Positions 16,206-25,825 of a DNA stretch of 64,000 nt are shown here, piece by piece. Made by a program: the position numbers and the translations under genes. The stretch is from CAWIDU01 sp963835055. Lineage in GTDB: Bacteria; Patescibacteriota; Saccharimonadia; Saccharimonadales; UBA4665. The notes below the pieces were generated by a model that searched no databases, was not told the origin of the DNA, and saw only the letters and a list, made by a program, of their open reading frames with translations. Location: the NCBI GenBank assembly GCA_963835055.1, contig CAWIDU010000001.1, positions 434,001 through 498,000 on the forward strand, in the 5' to 3' direction. Each line of letters opens with the position of its first letter. Position 1 is the stretch's first letter.

Positions 16206-19176
16206 GTGAAGTTTCAGAAGGGCAGTCGCCGCCAACCAATCGTTTACGAAAAAGACCTCGTCAAGTACTGGAAAACCCACCAGACTTTCCAGAAGTCGGT
16301 CAGCCAGCGGCCGGCCAGCGACGCCTATGTTTTCTATGACGGGCCGCCGTTCATAACAGGGGTGCCACATCACGGCACGCTGCTCAGCAGCATCGTCAAA
16401 GACGCCGTGCCGCGCTACTGGACGATGAAAGGCAAGCGCGTCGAGCGGGTTTGGGGTTGGGACTGCCATGGCCTGCCAGCCGAAGTTTTTACCGAACAGA
16501 AACTCGGTATCAAAGACCGCCGTGACATCGGCACCAAAGTTAGCCTCGAGGAGTATATCAACACTTGCCGCGAAAACATGGTCCAGACCGGCGACGAATG
16601 GGAAACCACTATTGATCGCATCGGCCGCTGGGTTGATTTCGAGGGGGCTTACCGCACCATGGACAAGGATTATATGGAGTCAGTGTGGTGGGCTTTTAAG
16701 CAGCTATACGAAGTTGGCAAAATTTACGAAGGCGAAAAAGTGCTTATTATATTGCACACGTGACGCCACGCCGATCAGCAAGGCCGAAGTCGCAATGGAC
16801 AACTCCTACCAGGATGTCACCGACCCCTCGGTCTATGTGAAGTTCAAGCTGGCCGACCGCGACGCTTACTTGTTGGCCTGGACGACGACGCCCTGGACAC
16901 TGCCGGCCAACACGGCGGCGGCCGTTAATCCCGATTTGGAATACGCCGACGTCGAAGTTGATGGTGAAGTTTTCATCATCGCCAAAAGTTTAGTCAAGCA
17001 AGTCTTCACCGATGACAAACACCAGCCGATCGCTCACAAAGTTCTCAAGACTTATAAAGGTAGCGCACTAGTCGGTCTGAAGTATGAGCCGCTGTTCGAA
17101 AACCGAGGGAAGAATGCCCATAAGGTCTGGGCGGCCGACTACGTTGATGCTGGCGAAGGCACCGGCATCGTTCATTTGGCGCCGGCTTACGGCGAAGAAG
17201 ATTACTTATTAGCCAAGGAAAAAGATTTTCCGGTTGTCTCGGTCATCGACGACAGCGGTTTCTACACCGAGGGCGAATGGAAGGGTAAGCAGGTTTGGGA
17301 AACTAACAAGGAGATAGCCAAGGCACTGCTGGACCGCGGCGATGTCTGGAAAATCGACTATGTGACGCACAGTTATCCGCACTGTCATCGCTGCGGAACG
17401 CGGTTGATGTACCGCGCCCACCCCAGTTGGTTTATGGATATCAACGGCCAGCGCCAGCAAATGCTGGAACAAAACAGCGATATTTACTGGTTCCCGACGC
17501 ATATCAAACAGGGCCGTTTCGCCAAGACCGTGGAGAGCGCGCCGGATTGGAATATCAGCCGCGACCGTTTCTGGGCGACGGCCATGCCAGTCTGGAAAGG
17601 CAAGGGAAAAAATGGCAAAGAACTGATCAAAGTCGTCGGCTCCTATGCCGAACTCAAGGAGTTATCGGGCAAGCAACTCGACGATTATCACCGGCCATGG
17701 ATTGACGACGTGACTTTCACCATTGACGGCGTTAAGTACACAAGAATCGACAAAGTCCTAGACTGCTGGTTCGAGTCCGGCTCGATGCCCTTCGCCCAGT
17801 TTCACTATCCGTTCGAAAACGGCGATAAATTTGAGCAGAATTTCCCAGCCGACTTCATCGTCGAATACGTTGGGCAGGTTAGAGCCTGGTTTTACTACCT
17901 GCATGCCGTGTCGGTCGGTCTGTTCGCCACCAATTCTTTCAAGAATGTCGTGGTCACTGGCACGCTGGCCGGCAATGACGGCCGCAAAATGAGCAAAAGC
18001 TTCGGCAATTTCACCGATCCGCTGGCTCTGGTGGACGAATACAGCGCCGACGCCTATCGCTTCCTATTGCTCGGCTCACCGCTGTTAAATGGCGAAGATT
18101 TCGCGCTTCAGGACAAGGACGTGGCCGACGTGGCCCGCAAACTAGGCATGGTTTGGAACATGTATGACTTCTTCACGCTGTACGCCGATGTCGATGACTG
18201 GGACTCTGGCCTGGCCAACGGCAAATTGCCGCCTGACCCAACACCGCAACTCCAAAACCCACTCGATCAGTGGATTGTCAGCCGCGTCCACCAACTCAGC
18301 CAAGAAATTGACAAGCACATGCAGGCCTACGACCTGCCCAACGCCCTCAAGCCGGTGCTGCCCTTCATCGATGACGCCAGTAACTGGTACGTTCGCCGTA
18401 GCCGCAAGCGCTTCTGGAAGTCAGACAATGACGCCGACAAGGACGCCGCTTACCGCACGTTGCACTATATTTTAGTTCAACTTAGTTTGATCCTGGCGCC
18501 GTTCACGCCCTTCATGGCCGACGAACTGTATCAAAAGTTAACCGGCGGCGAATCAGTCCACCTCCTGGACTGGCCCGAGGCCGGCCACATTAACGAATTA
18601 TTGATTCGAGACATGAACCATGTCCGCGGCGCCGTCACCGTCGGCTTAGCCAAGCGAGCCGAAGCCAAATTGAAGGTCCGGCAACCTCTGGCAAAAGCTA
18701 CTGTGCCGGCCGAATTCTTCACTGACGAACAAGCCCGCGAAAGCGTTTATAGCTCAATCATTGCCGAAGAGCTTAATGTCAAAGAAGTTGTTTTCAGCCG
18801 GACGGATGCCAGTCGCAAAGAACGTATGGCCAAGCCACCAGCCGAAGCGGCGATTCAAGCGATCCAAGAACCAATTTCAGTCGTACTCGATACCAAATTG
18901 ACGCCGGAGCTCAAGCGCGAGGGGCTGATGCGTGAGGTGGTGCGGCATGTTCAGCAGGCCCGAAAGCAAGCTGGTCTGGAAGTCGATGACCGAATTAAGC
19001 TACACTTAGAATCTGATGATCCGGAGCTTCAAAAAGTTTTAACTAATAAAGAATTAACAGATACAATAAAGCACGAGACATTAGCCACTTCGCTTGGCGA
19101 AAAGGTTGAGGGCGGCCACCAGGCGACCGTCAAAATCGACGGTGCCGAGCTGAAAATCAATCTGAAGAAGTCATAA
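16206..19176 (+). CDS. ileS: isoleucyl-tRNA synthetase, eukaryote-type (one frameshift here)
   Basis: Charges tRNA-Ile. About 990 residues. The class I nucleotide motif appears as GVPHHGTLL (HIGH degenerate), followed by VERVWGWDCHGLPAE, the pattern of the eukaryotic/archaeal IleRS branch (often mupirocin-insensitive) rather than the E. coli branch. KMSKS is intact (GRKMSKSFGNFTDP, near 17985). The CP1 editing domain contains WTTTPWTLPANTA. The frame breaks near 16750: EGEKVL must be joined to YCTRDATPISKAEV. GTG 16206 has AAGGAG 5 nt upstream. Regulated by the T-box leader. Confidence 0.94.
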
Positions 19177-19184
19177 TTCGTCGC

Positions 19185-19213
19185 TTTACAGAGGCGGCTA
19201 TCTTTGGTACACT
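19185..19213 (+). promoter_or_regulatory. rplU promoter TTTACA-17-TACACT
   Basis: TTTACA (19185-19190), 17-bp spacer, TACACT (19208-19213); leader about 25 nt to ATG 19245. Confidence 0.5.
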
Positions 19214-19244
19214 CTATCGGTAACTTTATTCAAACCTATTGATT

Positions 19245-19559
19245 ATGAAAAAAGCAGTTATCCAAACCGGTAGTAAGCAGTATGTCGTGGCCGTCGGCGA
19301 CACAGTTAATGTCGAGCTTCTGAAGGCTACCGGCAAAACCGTCAGCTTCGAGCCATTGTTGGTGGTTGATGGTGAGACTGTCCAGGTCGGCGCGCCGACC
19401 GTCGCCAAGGCCACGGTCGCGGCCGAGATCGTCGAAGCCGATGTCCAGGCCGACAAAGTAACGGCGATTCGTTATAAAGCCAAGAAACGCGTCCATAAGG
19501 TGCATGGCCACCGTCAACACCAGACGGTTCTGAAGATTACCAAAATCGGTACCGTCTAA
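19245..19559 (+). CDS. rplU: 50S ribosomal protein L21
   Basis: 104 residues, beginning MKKAVIQTGSKQYVVAVGDTV, with the L21 C-terminal signature YKAKKRVHKVHGHRQHQT. ATG 19245 is chosen over TTG 19239 because family members start MxAVIxTGGKQY. In most bacteria rpmA (L27) follows rplU; here rpmA is 37 kb away on the other strand. Confidence 0.96.
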   Translation: MKKAVIQTGSKQYVVAVGDTVNVELLKATGKTVSFEPLLVVDGETVQVGAPTVAKATVAAEIVEADVQADKVTAIRYKAKKRVHKVHGHRQHQTVLKITKIGTV

Positions 19560-19567
19560 ATAATCCT

Positions 19568-19576
19568 TGTGGATAA
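19568..19576 (-). other. perfect DnaA box TTATCCACA
   Basis: The minus strand reads TTATCCACA, the consensus DnaA-binding 9-mer, 9 nt after rplU and 400 nt upstream of parA. I found no second perfect copy nearby and no dnaA/dnaN, so it does not by itself mark an origin. Confidence 0.5.
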
Positions 19577-19599
19577 GTTTCAACGCGATCAGTGCACGT

Positions 19600-19945
19600 T
19601 ATAATTATAACAACGGGTAAACTAGTGCATGACAGTATAAGCGGGTTTGTTTTATAGCGCGTAACAGTCGGTAGGCGGTTTTTCATACACCAAATTACAA
19701 CGAAATTTGCCTCCTGGAATACCTAATCACAACGATTCAGGCGCATAGTAAAATTGCTCAAAATAGGCTTGAAGACCTCTGTTAATTGACGGATACTAGT
19801 CGGGTAGGGTTGGAGCCTGCAGAGGGAGCTGGCCCTAATCAACAAACATTGGTAAATAAACAGCCAAACGGGCTTCCCGGGACTAAAACTCGGGAAGCTC
19901 ACAAGGTTTCAATCAGCTCAGCCGGCCTAAGCAGCCGGTTTTTGT
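19600..19945 (+). ncRNA. candidate non-coding transcript or long 3' UTR between rplU and parA
   Basis: The gap 19560-19971 has no credible reading frame. TATAAT (19600-19605) could start a transcript of about 330 nt. Folding elements: AGGG/CCCT near 19821-19836, a 9-pair stem GCTTCCCG/CGGGAAGC (about 19871-19898), and a terminator at 19922-19943. I checked for RNase P RNA, tmRNA, SRP RNA and 6S hallmarks and saw none. It could instead be read-through from rplU. Confidence 0.4.
19922..19943 (+). terminator. intrinsic terminator before parA
   Basis: CCGGC (19922-19926), 7-nt loop, GCCGG (19934-19938), then TTTTT. It ends just before the parA -10 (TATAAT 19948-19953), insulating parA from upstream transcription. 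Confidence 0.75.
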
Positions 19946-19971
19946 TATATAATGAAGGCAGCGGAGTACTT

Positions 19972-20745
19972 ATGACACAAAAAACTATCGCCGTGGTCAA
20001 TCAGAAGGGGGGCGTCGGTAAGACGACGACCGCCATTAACGTGGCGGCTCAGCTGGCGGACAGTGGCCATAGCGTATTATTGGTTGATTTGGATCCGCAG
20101 AGCAACGCCACCAGCGGTATCGGACTGCCGAAACAGCAAGCCGGGCCGACGACCTATGAGTTTTTGTGTGCTGGGGCACCACTGACGTCTGTGGCCCAGG
20201 AGACGCATGTCGCAAAATTATTTGTGGTGCCGGCCAATGCCAACTTAGCGGGCGCTGAAGTCGAACTGGTCAGCCAGCCCGAGCGGGAGTTCGCCCTGAA
20301 GCGGGCGCTGCAGGCCGCCAGCTATGACGTTATTCTTATTGATTGTCCGCCGTCGCTGGGGCTATTAACAATTAACGCTCTGACGGCCGCCGATTATGTT
20401 TTGGTTCCGGTCCAAACCGAATATTACGCGCTTGAGGGCCTCAGCCAATTATTGAACACAATTCAGGCAGTCCGTGGCAGCACCAACCCGCAGCTTGAAC
20501 TACTTGGTATCGTGTTGACCATGTTCGACAAAAGAAACGCCCTCAGTCGGCAAGTCCAGGCCGAGGTACAACAATATTTCGGCGAGAAATTATTCGAAAC
20601 GATTATTCCGCGCAATGTCCGGCTGGCCGAAGCGCCTAGTTATGGCCGCACGATATACGAACACGACCGCTGGAGCAAGGGTGCCCGATCCTACAAGGCG
20701 CTGGCTAAGGAAATCGAAACCAAACTTATGAGGGAAGCTGTTTAA
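19972..20745 (+). CDS. parA: chromosome partitioning ATPase ParA/Soj
   Basis: 257 residues. Deviant Walker A KGGVGKTTT (12-20) with the signature lysine, Walker A' VLLVDLDPQSNATSG and Walker B DVILIDCPPSLG. The segment ends ETKLMREAV. No N-terminal HTH, so this is the short chromosomal (Soj-type) form. The ATG 19972 start has GGAG upstream and agrees with family N-termini; longer readings run into the terminator. ParA segregates origins together with ParB; here parB is 3 kb away, on the opposite strand, beyond a glycosidase gene. Confidence 0.95.
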   Translation: MTQKTIAVVNQKGGVGKTTTAINVAAQLADSGHSVLLVDLDPQSNATSGIGLPKQQAGPTTYEFLCAGAPLTSVAQETHVAKLFVVPANANLAGAEVELVSQPEREFALKRALQAASYDVILIDCPPSLGLLTINALTAADYVLVPVQTEYYALEGLSQLLNTIQAVRGSTNPQLELLGIVLTMFDKRNALSRQVQAEVQQYFGEKLFETIIPRNVRLAEAPSYGRTIYEHDRWSKGARSYKALAKEIETKLMREAV

Positions 20746-20827
20746 AGGTACTTGACACGACTGATATGCATCTGAGAAGATAAGCATAACTAGAACAAAT
20801 GTGATGAGCATATCAAAAAGGACAAAA

Positions 20828-23413
20828 ATGAACGAATCACCCGACCCACAACAACCTGTAACGCCGTATATTGGTTCTAATGGAGCAACTCCACCGAAAG
20901 TCAAAAGGCTGAAGCTAGGTAATAGCTGGCGCAACCCTTTTATGGCCATCTTCGTGCTGATTTTCGCCGGTGTTGGCGCCTATCTGATCTTCAACAGTTT
21001 CGCGTCAACAGTTGCCGGATCCAAAACGTGGAGCACAACTGCCGACTGGAACGCCGGGACTCTTAGCAATGTCGCGGTAGCCAATAACAGTGTTGGTTTG
21101 GCGTCATCGACCAGCATTAGCAACGTCAGTACGACCCCGACAACCACCAACCTGGCTCTCAATAAGCCGGTTACGGCTTCTTCAACGAGCAGCGGTAACT
21201 TGAATGGTAAATGGGTTAACCTACCAGCTTCTTATGCTGTCGACGGCAACACCGCGACACGTTGGAGCAGCGCTTACAGCGATCCGCAGTGGATCTATGT
21301 CGACCTCGGCGCTACTTATAATATTAATGAAGTAAAGTTGAGCTGGGAAGCGGCCTACGGTAAATCTTTTGAGATTCAGGTCTCCAACGATGCCACGACT
21401 TGGACCAGAATTGCTGGCACATCGACAGGTACTGGTGGGGTAAACGACTTTACCGGCTTATCCGGCACCGGCCGCTACGTCAGAATGTATGGCTCGCTCA
21501 GGGGTACCCAGTACGGCTACTCATTATGGGAGATGGGGGTTTACGGCACACCAGTGACCACCGCCAGCACCAATCTTGCTCTTAATAAACCAGCTACCGC
21601 TTCATCAAGCAGCTACACCAGCGGCACCACTGGTACCTATCTGCCACCGTCCAATGCCTTCGACGGCAATCTTACAACTCGTTGGAGCAGTGCTTACACC
21701 GATAGTGAATGGATTTATGTTGACCTGGGAGCTACCTATAACATCAGTGAAGTAAAACTGAATTGGGAGGCGGCTTATGCCCAAGCCTATCAAATCCAAG
21801 TCAGTAATGATGCCACTACGTGGACGACTATCTATAGTACTACCACCGGAACTGGTGGGGTTAATGACTTAACCGGGTTATCTGGTTCTGGAAGATATGT
21901 CCGAATGTTAGGCGTAACCCGCGCCGCGGTTAACGGTACCAAGTACGGCTATTCATTATATGAAATGTCAGTTTATGGGCCGGCAGGCGCCGTCGCCACT
22001 TCGACTGCCCCTAGCTACGATTCTTCAGGCAGCATTACACTAAGTTATGATGCTGGCAGCTCGGCCGGCTCAGTCGGCTGGACATCGCTGGCACCGCAAG
22101 TCACATTGCCGACGGGAACTAACATTACTTACCAGGCCCGAACCAGCTCCGACAACTCTACCTGGTCGGCTTGGACAACCGTCACCACGAATCTTTCTGG
22201 CTTAGCCAGCAGCCGCTACATTCAAATCATGGCGACGCTCAGTACAACCGATCCGACCGTCACGCCTCTGCTAAATACACTGACCCTTGGCTATAACGCC
22301 ACGGTAGCCACACCCACTGTCAGCCTGAGCGCTAATCCCGCTTCAGTTACTGCCGGACAAGCGGCTACCCTGACCTGGAGCTCAGCCAATACCACCGGTT
22401 GTACGGCCAGCGGAGCCTGGAGCGGTAGTCAAGCCACGTCCGGTAGCACTACCACTGCTGCTCTTAGCCAAACCGGTACTGATACATATAGTCTAGCTTG
22501 CAGTGGTGCAGGCGGAACGGCTAATGCTTCTTCAACAGTGACGGTCGCTGCCCCGACAACCACCACTACTAGCAGCAGTACATGCGGCAATTCACCATCG
22601 ACGATTACCCCTGCCGGAGGCATGGCCGCTATTACAAACTACACCAATCCGGTCAAGGATTACGAATTCAATGGCTCATCTTTGCCCTCCGATTGGTCAA
22701 CCGGTATTTACAACTATGGCAACATAGCCACTCAGGACGAAACCTCACAGGTTAAATTTAACGGATCAGCAGCTGAGCTCGTGGCTCAGAAGACCGGTAC
22801 TAATGGTGCTAGTACGAGTAGTGACGGACTACCCTACGTCTCAGGCCTGATTACGACAGCCGGTAAATACAGCATAAACTCCGGCCGTATCGACTTCTGT
22901 GCCGAGATGCCGAGTGGTATGGGCTTGTGGAGTGGGCTATGGCTAGATGCAGGATCACAGGTCTTCTCTAATGGCGCCTATACTAACCCGGCTAGCACTT
23001 ACGGCGAAATTGATGTTCAGGAGATGCTCTTAGGCAATACCACTACGGTCTATGGTAGCGCACATAATTGGACGAGCGGCAACGTACAGATTGGTGCCGA
23101 GACCCAAACCGGCACTCTAACTTCTAGTGCGGCTACAGGTTTTCACGATTACTCGTTGGTCTGGCAGTCTGGTTTAATGACCTGGGCGATTGACGGTCAG
23201 GCCTATGCTCAATACAGCGAATCTAACGATTCGTCTATTGGCGGCTGGCCATTCCAGAACGAATACTTGGTTGCTGACTTGGTGGTCGGTGGTTGCGACT
23301 CCAGCGGGAACAACTGCTCGTGGGGCGGAGTACCAGATACGAACACAGCTAATGCTCTAGCCTCGACTAAGCCACCAATGCTCCAAGTCAAATGGATCAA
23401 AGTCTGGCAGTAG
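20828..23413 (+). CDS. secreted multidomain GH16 glycosidase with two discoidin (F5/8C) domains
   Basis: 861 residues. A cytoplasmic Pro-rich head of about 36 residues precedes one membrane/signal anchor (37-58). Two tandem discoidin/CBM32-like domains (about 105-245 and 250-395) share DGNxxTRWSSAY, WIYVDLGATYNI and GRYVRM. A beta-sandwich linker (395-490) and an Ig-like domain (495-580, VSLSANPASVTAGQ) follow, then a GH16 catalytic domain with the nucleophile/acid motif EIDVQE (Glu727, Asp729, Glu732). GH16 enzymes cut beta-1,3/1,4-glucans, agar or carrageenan; the substrate here is unknown. An AAAGG site precedes ATG 20828. It lies between parA and parB, an unusual place. Confidence 0.88.
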   Translation: MNESPDPQQPVTPYIGSNGATPPKVKRLKLGNSWRNPFMAIFVLIFAGVGAYLIFNSFASTVAGSKTWSTTADWNAGTLSNVAVANNSVGLASSTSISNVSTTPTTTNLALNKPVTASSTSSGNLNGKWVNLPASYAVDGNTATRWSSAYSDPQWIYVDLGATYNINEVKLSWEAAYGKSFEIQVSNDATTWTRIAGTSTGTGGVNDFTGLSGTGRYVRMYGSLRGTQYGYSLWEMGVYGTPVTTASTNLALNKPATASSSSYTSGTTGTYLPPSNAFDGNLTTRWSSAYTDSEWIYVDLGATYNISEVKLNWEAAYAQAYQIQVSNDATTWTTIYSTTTGTGGVNDLTGLSGSGRYVRMLGVTRAAVNGTKYGYSLYEMSVYGPAGAVATSTAPSYDSSGSITLSYDAGSSAGSVGWTSLAPQVTLPTGTNITYQARTSSDNSTWSAWTTVTTNLSGLASSRYIQIMATLSTTDPTVTPLLNTLTLGYNATVATPTVSLSANPASVTAGQAATLTWSSANTTGCTASGAWSGSQATSGSTTTAALSQTGTDTYSLACSGAGGTANASSTVTVAAPTTTTTSSSTCGNSPSTITPAGGMAAITNYTNPVKDYEFNGSSLPSDWSTGIYNYGNIATQDETSQVKFNGSAAELVAQKTGTNGASTSSDGLPYVSGLITTAGKYSINSGRIDFCAEMPSGMGLWSGLWLDAGSQVFSNGAYTNPASTYGEIDVQEMLLGNTTTVYGSAHNWTSGNVQIGAETQTGTLTSSAATGFHDYSLVWQSGLMTWAIDGQAYAQYSESNDSSIGGWPFQNEYLVADLVVGGCDSSGNNCSWGGVPDTNTANALASTKPPMLQVKWIKVWQ

Positions 23414-23424
23414 AGCCGGCTCGG

Positions 23425-24288
23425 TTAGAAAAGCTTGGTAATTCTATCTAGCTCGTTGTCGTCGCGAAAGGTGATCTCTAGCTTGCCGCCGTGGGCGGTG
23501 CGGCGGATCTGGACTGGGGTGCCGAGCTTCTTGGACAGGGCTTTGGTCTGTGGAGTGTCGGTACTGACGTGCTCGTGAACTTTCTTGGTCTCCTGGGTAC
23601 CGGCTTTGACGCTGAGCACGAAACGCTCGGCTTGCCGAACGCTCCAGCCCTGATTGATAATTGTTTTCAGTAAATACGCTTGGCGCTCATCGTCGTCCTT
23701 CAGTGCCAAGATCGCCCGGGCGTGACCCTCGCTAATCTTCTGATTGGTCAAGGCTTCGCGGGCCGCTTCTGGCAGACCGAGCAAACGAACAGTATTATTG
23801 ACCGTCGATGAGGCCTTGCCGAGGCGCTGGGCGATAGTGTCATAGGATAGCGAGAACTGTTGGTGCAGGCGTTCGATGCTGATGGCTTGTTCCAGCGGGC
23901 TGAGGTCGACGCGCTGAACGTTTTCGATCAGGGCGACTTCTAGCTGTTCCAGTTCTTGGCGTTGGCGGACAATGGCCGGTACGCGGTCGAGGCCGGCCAA
24001 CTGGGCGGCTCGCCAGCGGCGCTCACCGGCCACCAGAGTATAAATGCCGTCTTGGGCGGGAGTGACTACCAGCGGCTGGACGATGCCGTAACGCTTGATC
24101 GAAGCTGCCAGTTCGGCCAATAGCTTGTCGTCGAAATGCCGCCGCGGCTGCTGCGGGTTGGGACGCAACTGAGTCACCGGCAGTCTTTCGACGCGGTCCT
24201 CGGCGCTAACCAGTAGACTTTTGTCGAAATCAGCCGGTAACAGGGCCTCGAAACCACGTCCCAACCCTCGTTTTGTCGGTTGTGTCAT
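23425..24288 (-). CDS. parB: chromosome partitioning protein ParB/Spo0J
   Basis: 287 residues. N-terminal KRGLGRGFEALL (ParA-stimulating region), the ParB/Srx CTPase domain with LRPNPQQPRRHFD and the CTP-binding GERRWRAA motif (about 88-95), a central helix-turn-helix (YDTIAQRLGKASSTVNNTVRLLGLP) that reads parS, and a C-terminal dimer domain. Convergent with the GH16 gene (11 nt between stops). No canonical parS was noticed in the window. Confidence 0.95.
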   Translation of the reverse strand: MTQPTKRGLGRGFEALLPADFDKSLLVSAEDRVERLPVTQLRPNPQQPRRHFDDKLLAELAASIKRYGIVQPLVVTPAQDGIYTLVAGERRWRAAQLAGLDRVPAIVRQRQELEQLEVALIENVQRVDLSPLEQAISIERLHQQFSLSYDTIAQRLGKASSTVNNTVRLLGLPEAAREALTNQKISEGHARAILALKDDDERQAYLLKTIINQGWSVRQAERFVLSVKAGTQETKKVHEHVSTDTPQTKALSKKLGTPVQIRRTAHGGKLEITFRDDNELDRITKLF

Positions 24289-24321
24289 ATATATGAATAT
24301 ACCACTAGAGCACTTAGCAAA

Positions 24322-24990
24322 CTAGAAAAACTCGGCTTTGCCGATAGGGAAGACACGTATCATTAACTTGCCGACTATCTGTTTGGCGTTGATCGGGCCG
24401 AAGGCCCGCGAATCGAGTGAATCGGGGCGATTATCACCGCTGACGAAGATTTGGTCGGGGCCGAGCGTGACGTTGACGCTGCCGGTAGTCTGGGGAATAT
24501 TCTTGCCGTAGGGCAGGCTGGTGTCGGGATCGAAGCCCTTGGGATGCGCCTTATTATAAATAATGTACTCACCATTACTGATAGTCACGCGGTCGCCAGG
24601 CAAGCCTATAACCCTTTTGATTAGCTGTTTGGTATTGGTTTGGCCGAACTGCGCTAGGCCGGTTTCGTTGAAAACGATGATATCACCGCGCTTCGGAATA
24701 TAGGGGTGGCCGGTGATATCGGACCAGGTGCGGGGCACTTTCCAGATGATTAATTTGTCGGCGTTTTGCAAGGTACTTTCCATGCTCGGTCCGTCAACCT
24801 CATAAGAGCGGAAAACGAAGCCGATAATCAGGAAAGCCACCAGGGCAGCGGTGGCGAAAATCATCAGCGTGGCCAACAAATCACGCCAGCCCGAACGGCG
24901 CGAGCCAGTGACAGCCTTAGGCTTGCCCTTGTCGCCATGAGAGTCAGGTAGCAGCGGCGAATAGTTTTGGTTGGTTGGCTGATCGCTCAT
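24322..24990 (-). CDS. lepB: signal peptidase I
   Basis: 222 residues. One membrane helix (36-59), catalytic Ser69 in GPSM and general base Lys125 in KQLIKRVIGLPGD, then FVSGDNRPDSLDSRAFG. Cleaves Sec signal peptides outside the membrane. The start MSDQPTNQ (24990) is favoured because TATAGT ends 10 nt upstream on the minus strand, while longer readings begin upstream of that promoter. Divergent from the membrane protein at 25076. Confidence 0.94.
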   Translation of the reverse strand: MSDQPTNQNYSPLLPDSHGDKGKPKAVTGSRRSGWRDLLATLMIFATAALVAFLIIGFVFRSYEVDGPSMESTLQNADKLIIWKVPRTWSDITGHPYIPKRGDIIVFNETGLAQFGQTNTKQLIKRVIGLPGDRVTISNGEYIIYNKAHPKGFDPDTSLPYGKNIPQTTGSVNVTLGPDQIFVSGDNRPDSLDSRAFGPINAKQIVGKLMIRVFPIGKAEFF

Positions 24991-25000
24991 ACAAATTTCC

Positions 25001-25006
25001 ACTATA
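25001..25006 (-). promoter_or_regulatory. -10 TATAGT of lepB
   Basis: Minus-strand TATAGT, 10 nt before the lepB ATG. Confidence 0.45.
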
Positions 25007-25059
25007 CCATAAGCTGGCTCCGAAAAGCTGAGACCAGGGACAAACCGAGCCAGGTTTGC

Positions 25060-25065
25060 TATTAT
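25060..25065 (+). promoter_or_regulatory. -10 TATTAT
   Basis: TATTAT ends 10 nt before ATG 25076; divergent partner of the lepB promoter. Confidence 0.45.
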
Positions 25066-25075
25066 AGAGCCAGTT

Positions 25076-25825
25076 ATGAGACCAGTGTTCCAGAAACTGA
25101 AGCCGGCCAGCGGCTTTGCCAACTTGCTCCACCAGGGTTTGCTAGTGGTATTACCGATCGTGGTTTTCGTCTTCGTACGGCTCGATTTCGTTCAGCTGGC
25201 CCTCAGCATTATTGTGTTAAGTAAATGGCGTATGTTTGCTGTCCGCGCTCGGTTTTGGCCCGCGAATATTCGCGCTAATTCGGTCGACCTAATGGTCGGC
25301 CTGTCGGTGGTGTTATTCATGACCCACACCGACAGTTTCATGATCCAGGCATTGTGGGCCGTGGCTTATGCCGGCTGGCTATTATTTATCAAACCAGCCA
25401 GCAGTATGGCCATGATTACCAGTCAGGCTTTCATCGGCCAGTTGGCGGCCTTGATGGCTCTCTATCTGGCTTGGGCCAACGGTCCGGTCTACGGCCTGAC
25501 GACGCTGACCGGCCTGATTTGCTATCTGGCGGCCCGCCATTTCTTCGACGCTTTCGACGAGCCCTACGCCAAAATGCTGGCCTATGTCTGGGGCTACTTC
25601 GGCGCCGCCTTGGCTTGGCTGCTCAGTCACTGGCTACTGTTCTACAGCCAAGTCTCTCAGCCCACATTGCTACTGAGCACCATTGGTTATGGTTTGGCGG
25701 TGATTTATTACCTGGACCACTACGATCGCTTGAGCAAAGGCACCCGCCGGCAATTCGTTTTCATTATGATGGCCATCATCCTGGTGGTGCTGGCTTTCTC
25801 GGATTGGGGTAACAAAGTTGTCTAA
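25076..25825 (+). CDS. polytopic membrane protein of unknown function
   Basis: 249 residues with about seven to eight hydrophobic helices. Between the first and second helices lies a charged stretch, SKWRMFAVRARFWPANIRANSVD, also seen as a polar cap. No catalytic motif is visible. The last codons overlap the start of the HtrA gene by 8 nt, so the two are co-translated and may act together at the membrane. I do not recognise the family. Confidence 0.75.
   Translation: MRPVFQKLKPASGFANLLHQGLLVVLPIVVFVFVRLDFVQLALSIIVLSKWRMFAVRARFWPANIRANSVDLMVGLSVVLFMTHTDSFMIQALWAVAYAGWLLFIKPASSMAMITSQAFIGQLAALMALYLAWANGPVYGLTTLTGLICYLAARHFFDAFDEPYAKMLAYVWGYFGAALAWLLSHWLLFYSQVSQPTLLLSTIGYGLAVIYYLDHYDRLSKGTRRQFVFIMMAIILVVLAFSDWGNKVV

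Noticed and set aside
19560..19620. Chromosome origin (oriC)
   Set aside because: Only one perfect DnaA box and no dnaA/dnaN; not enough to call an origin.
19786..19971. 62-codon N-terminal extension of parA
   Set aside because: It runs through an intrinsic terminator and a promoter, and family members start at MTQKTIAVVNQKGG-like sequence.
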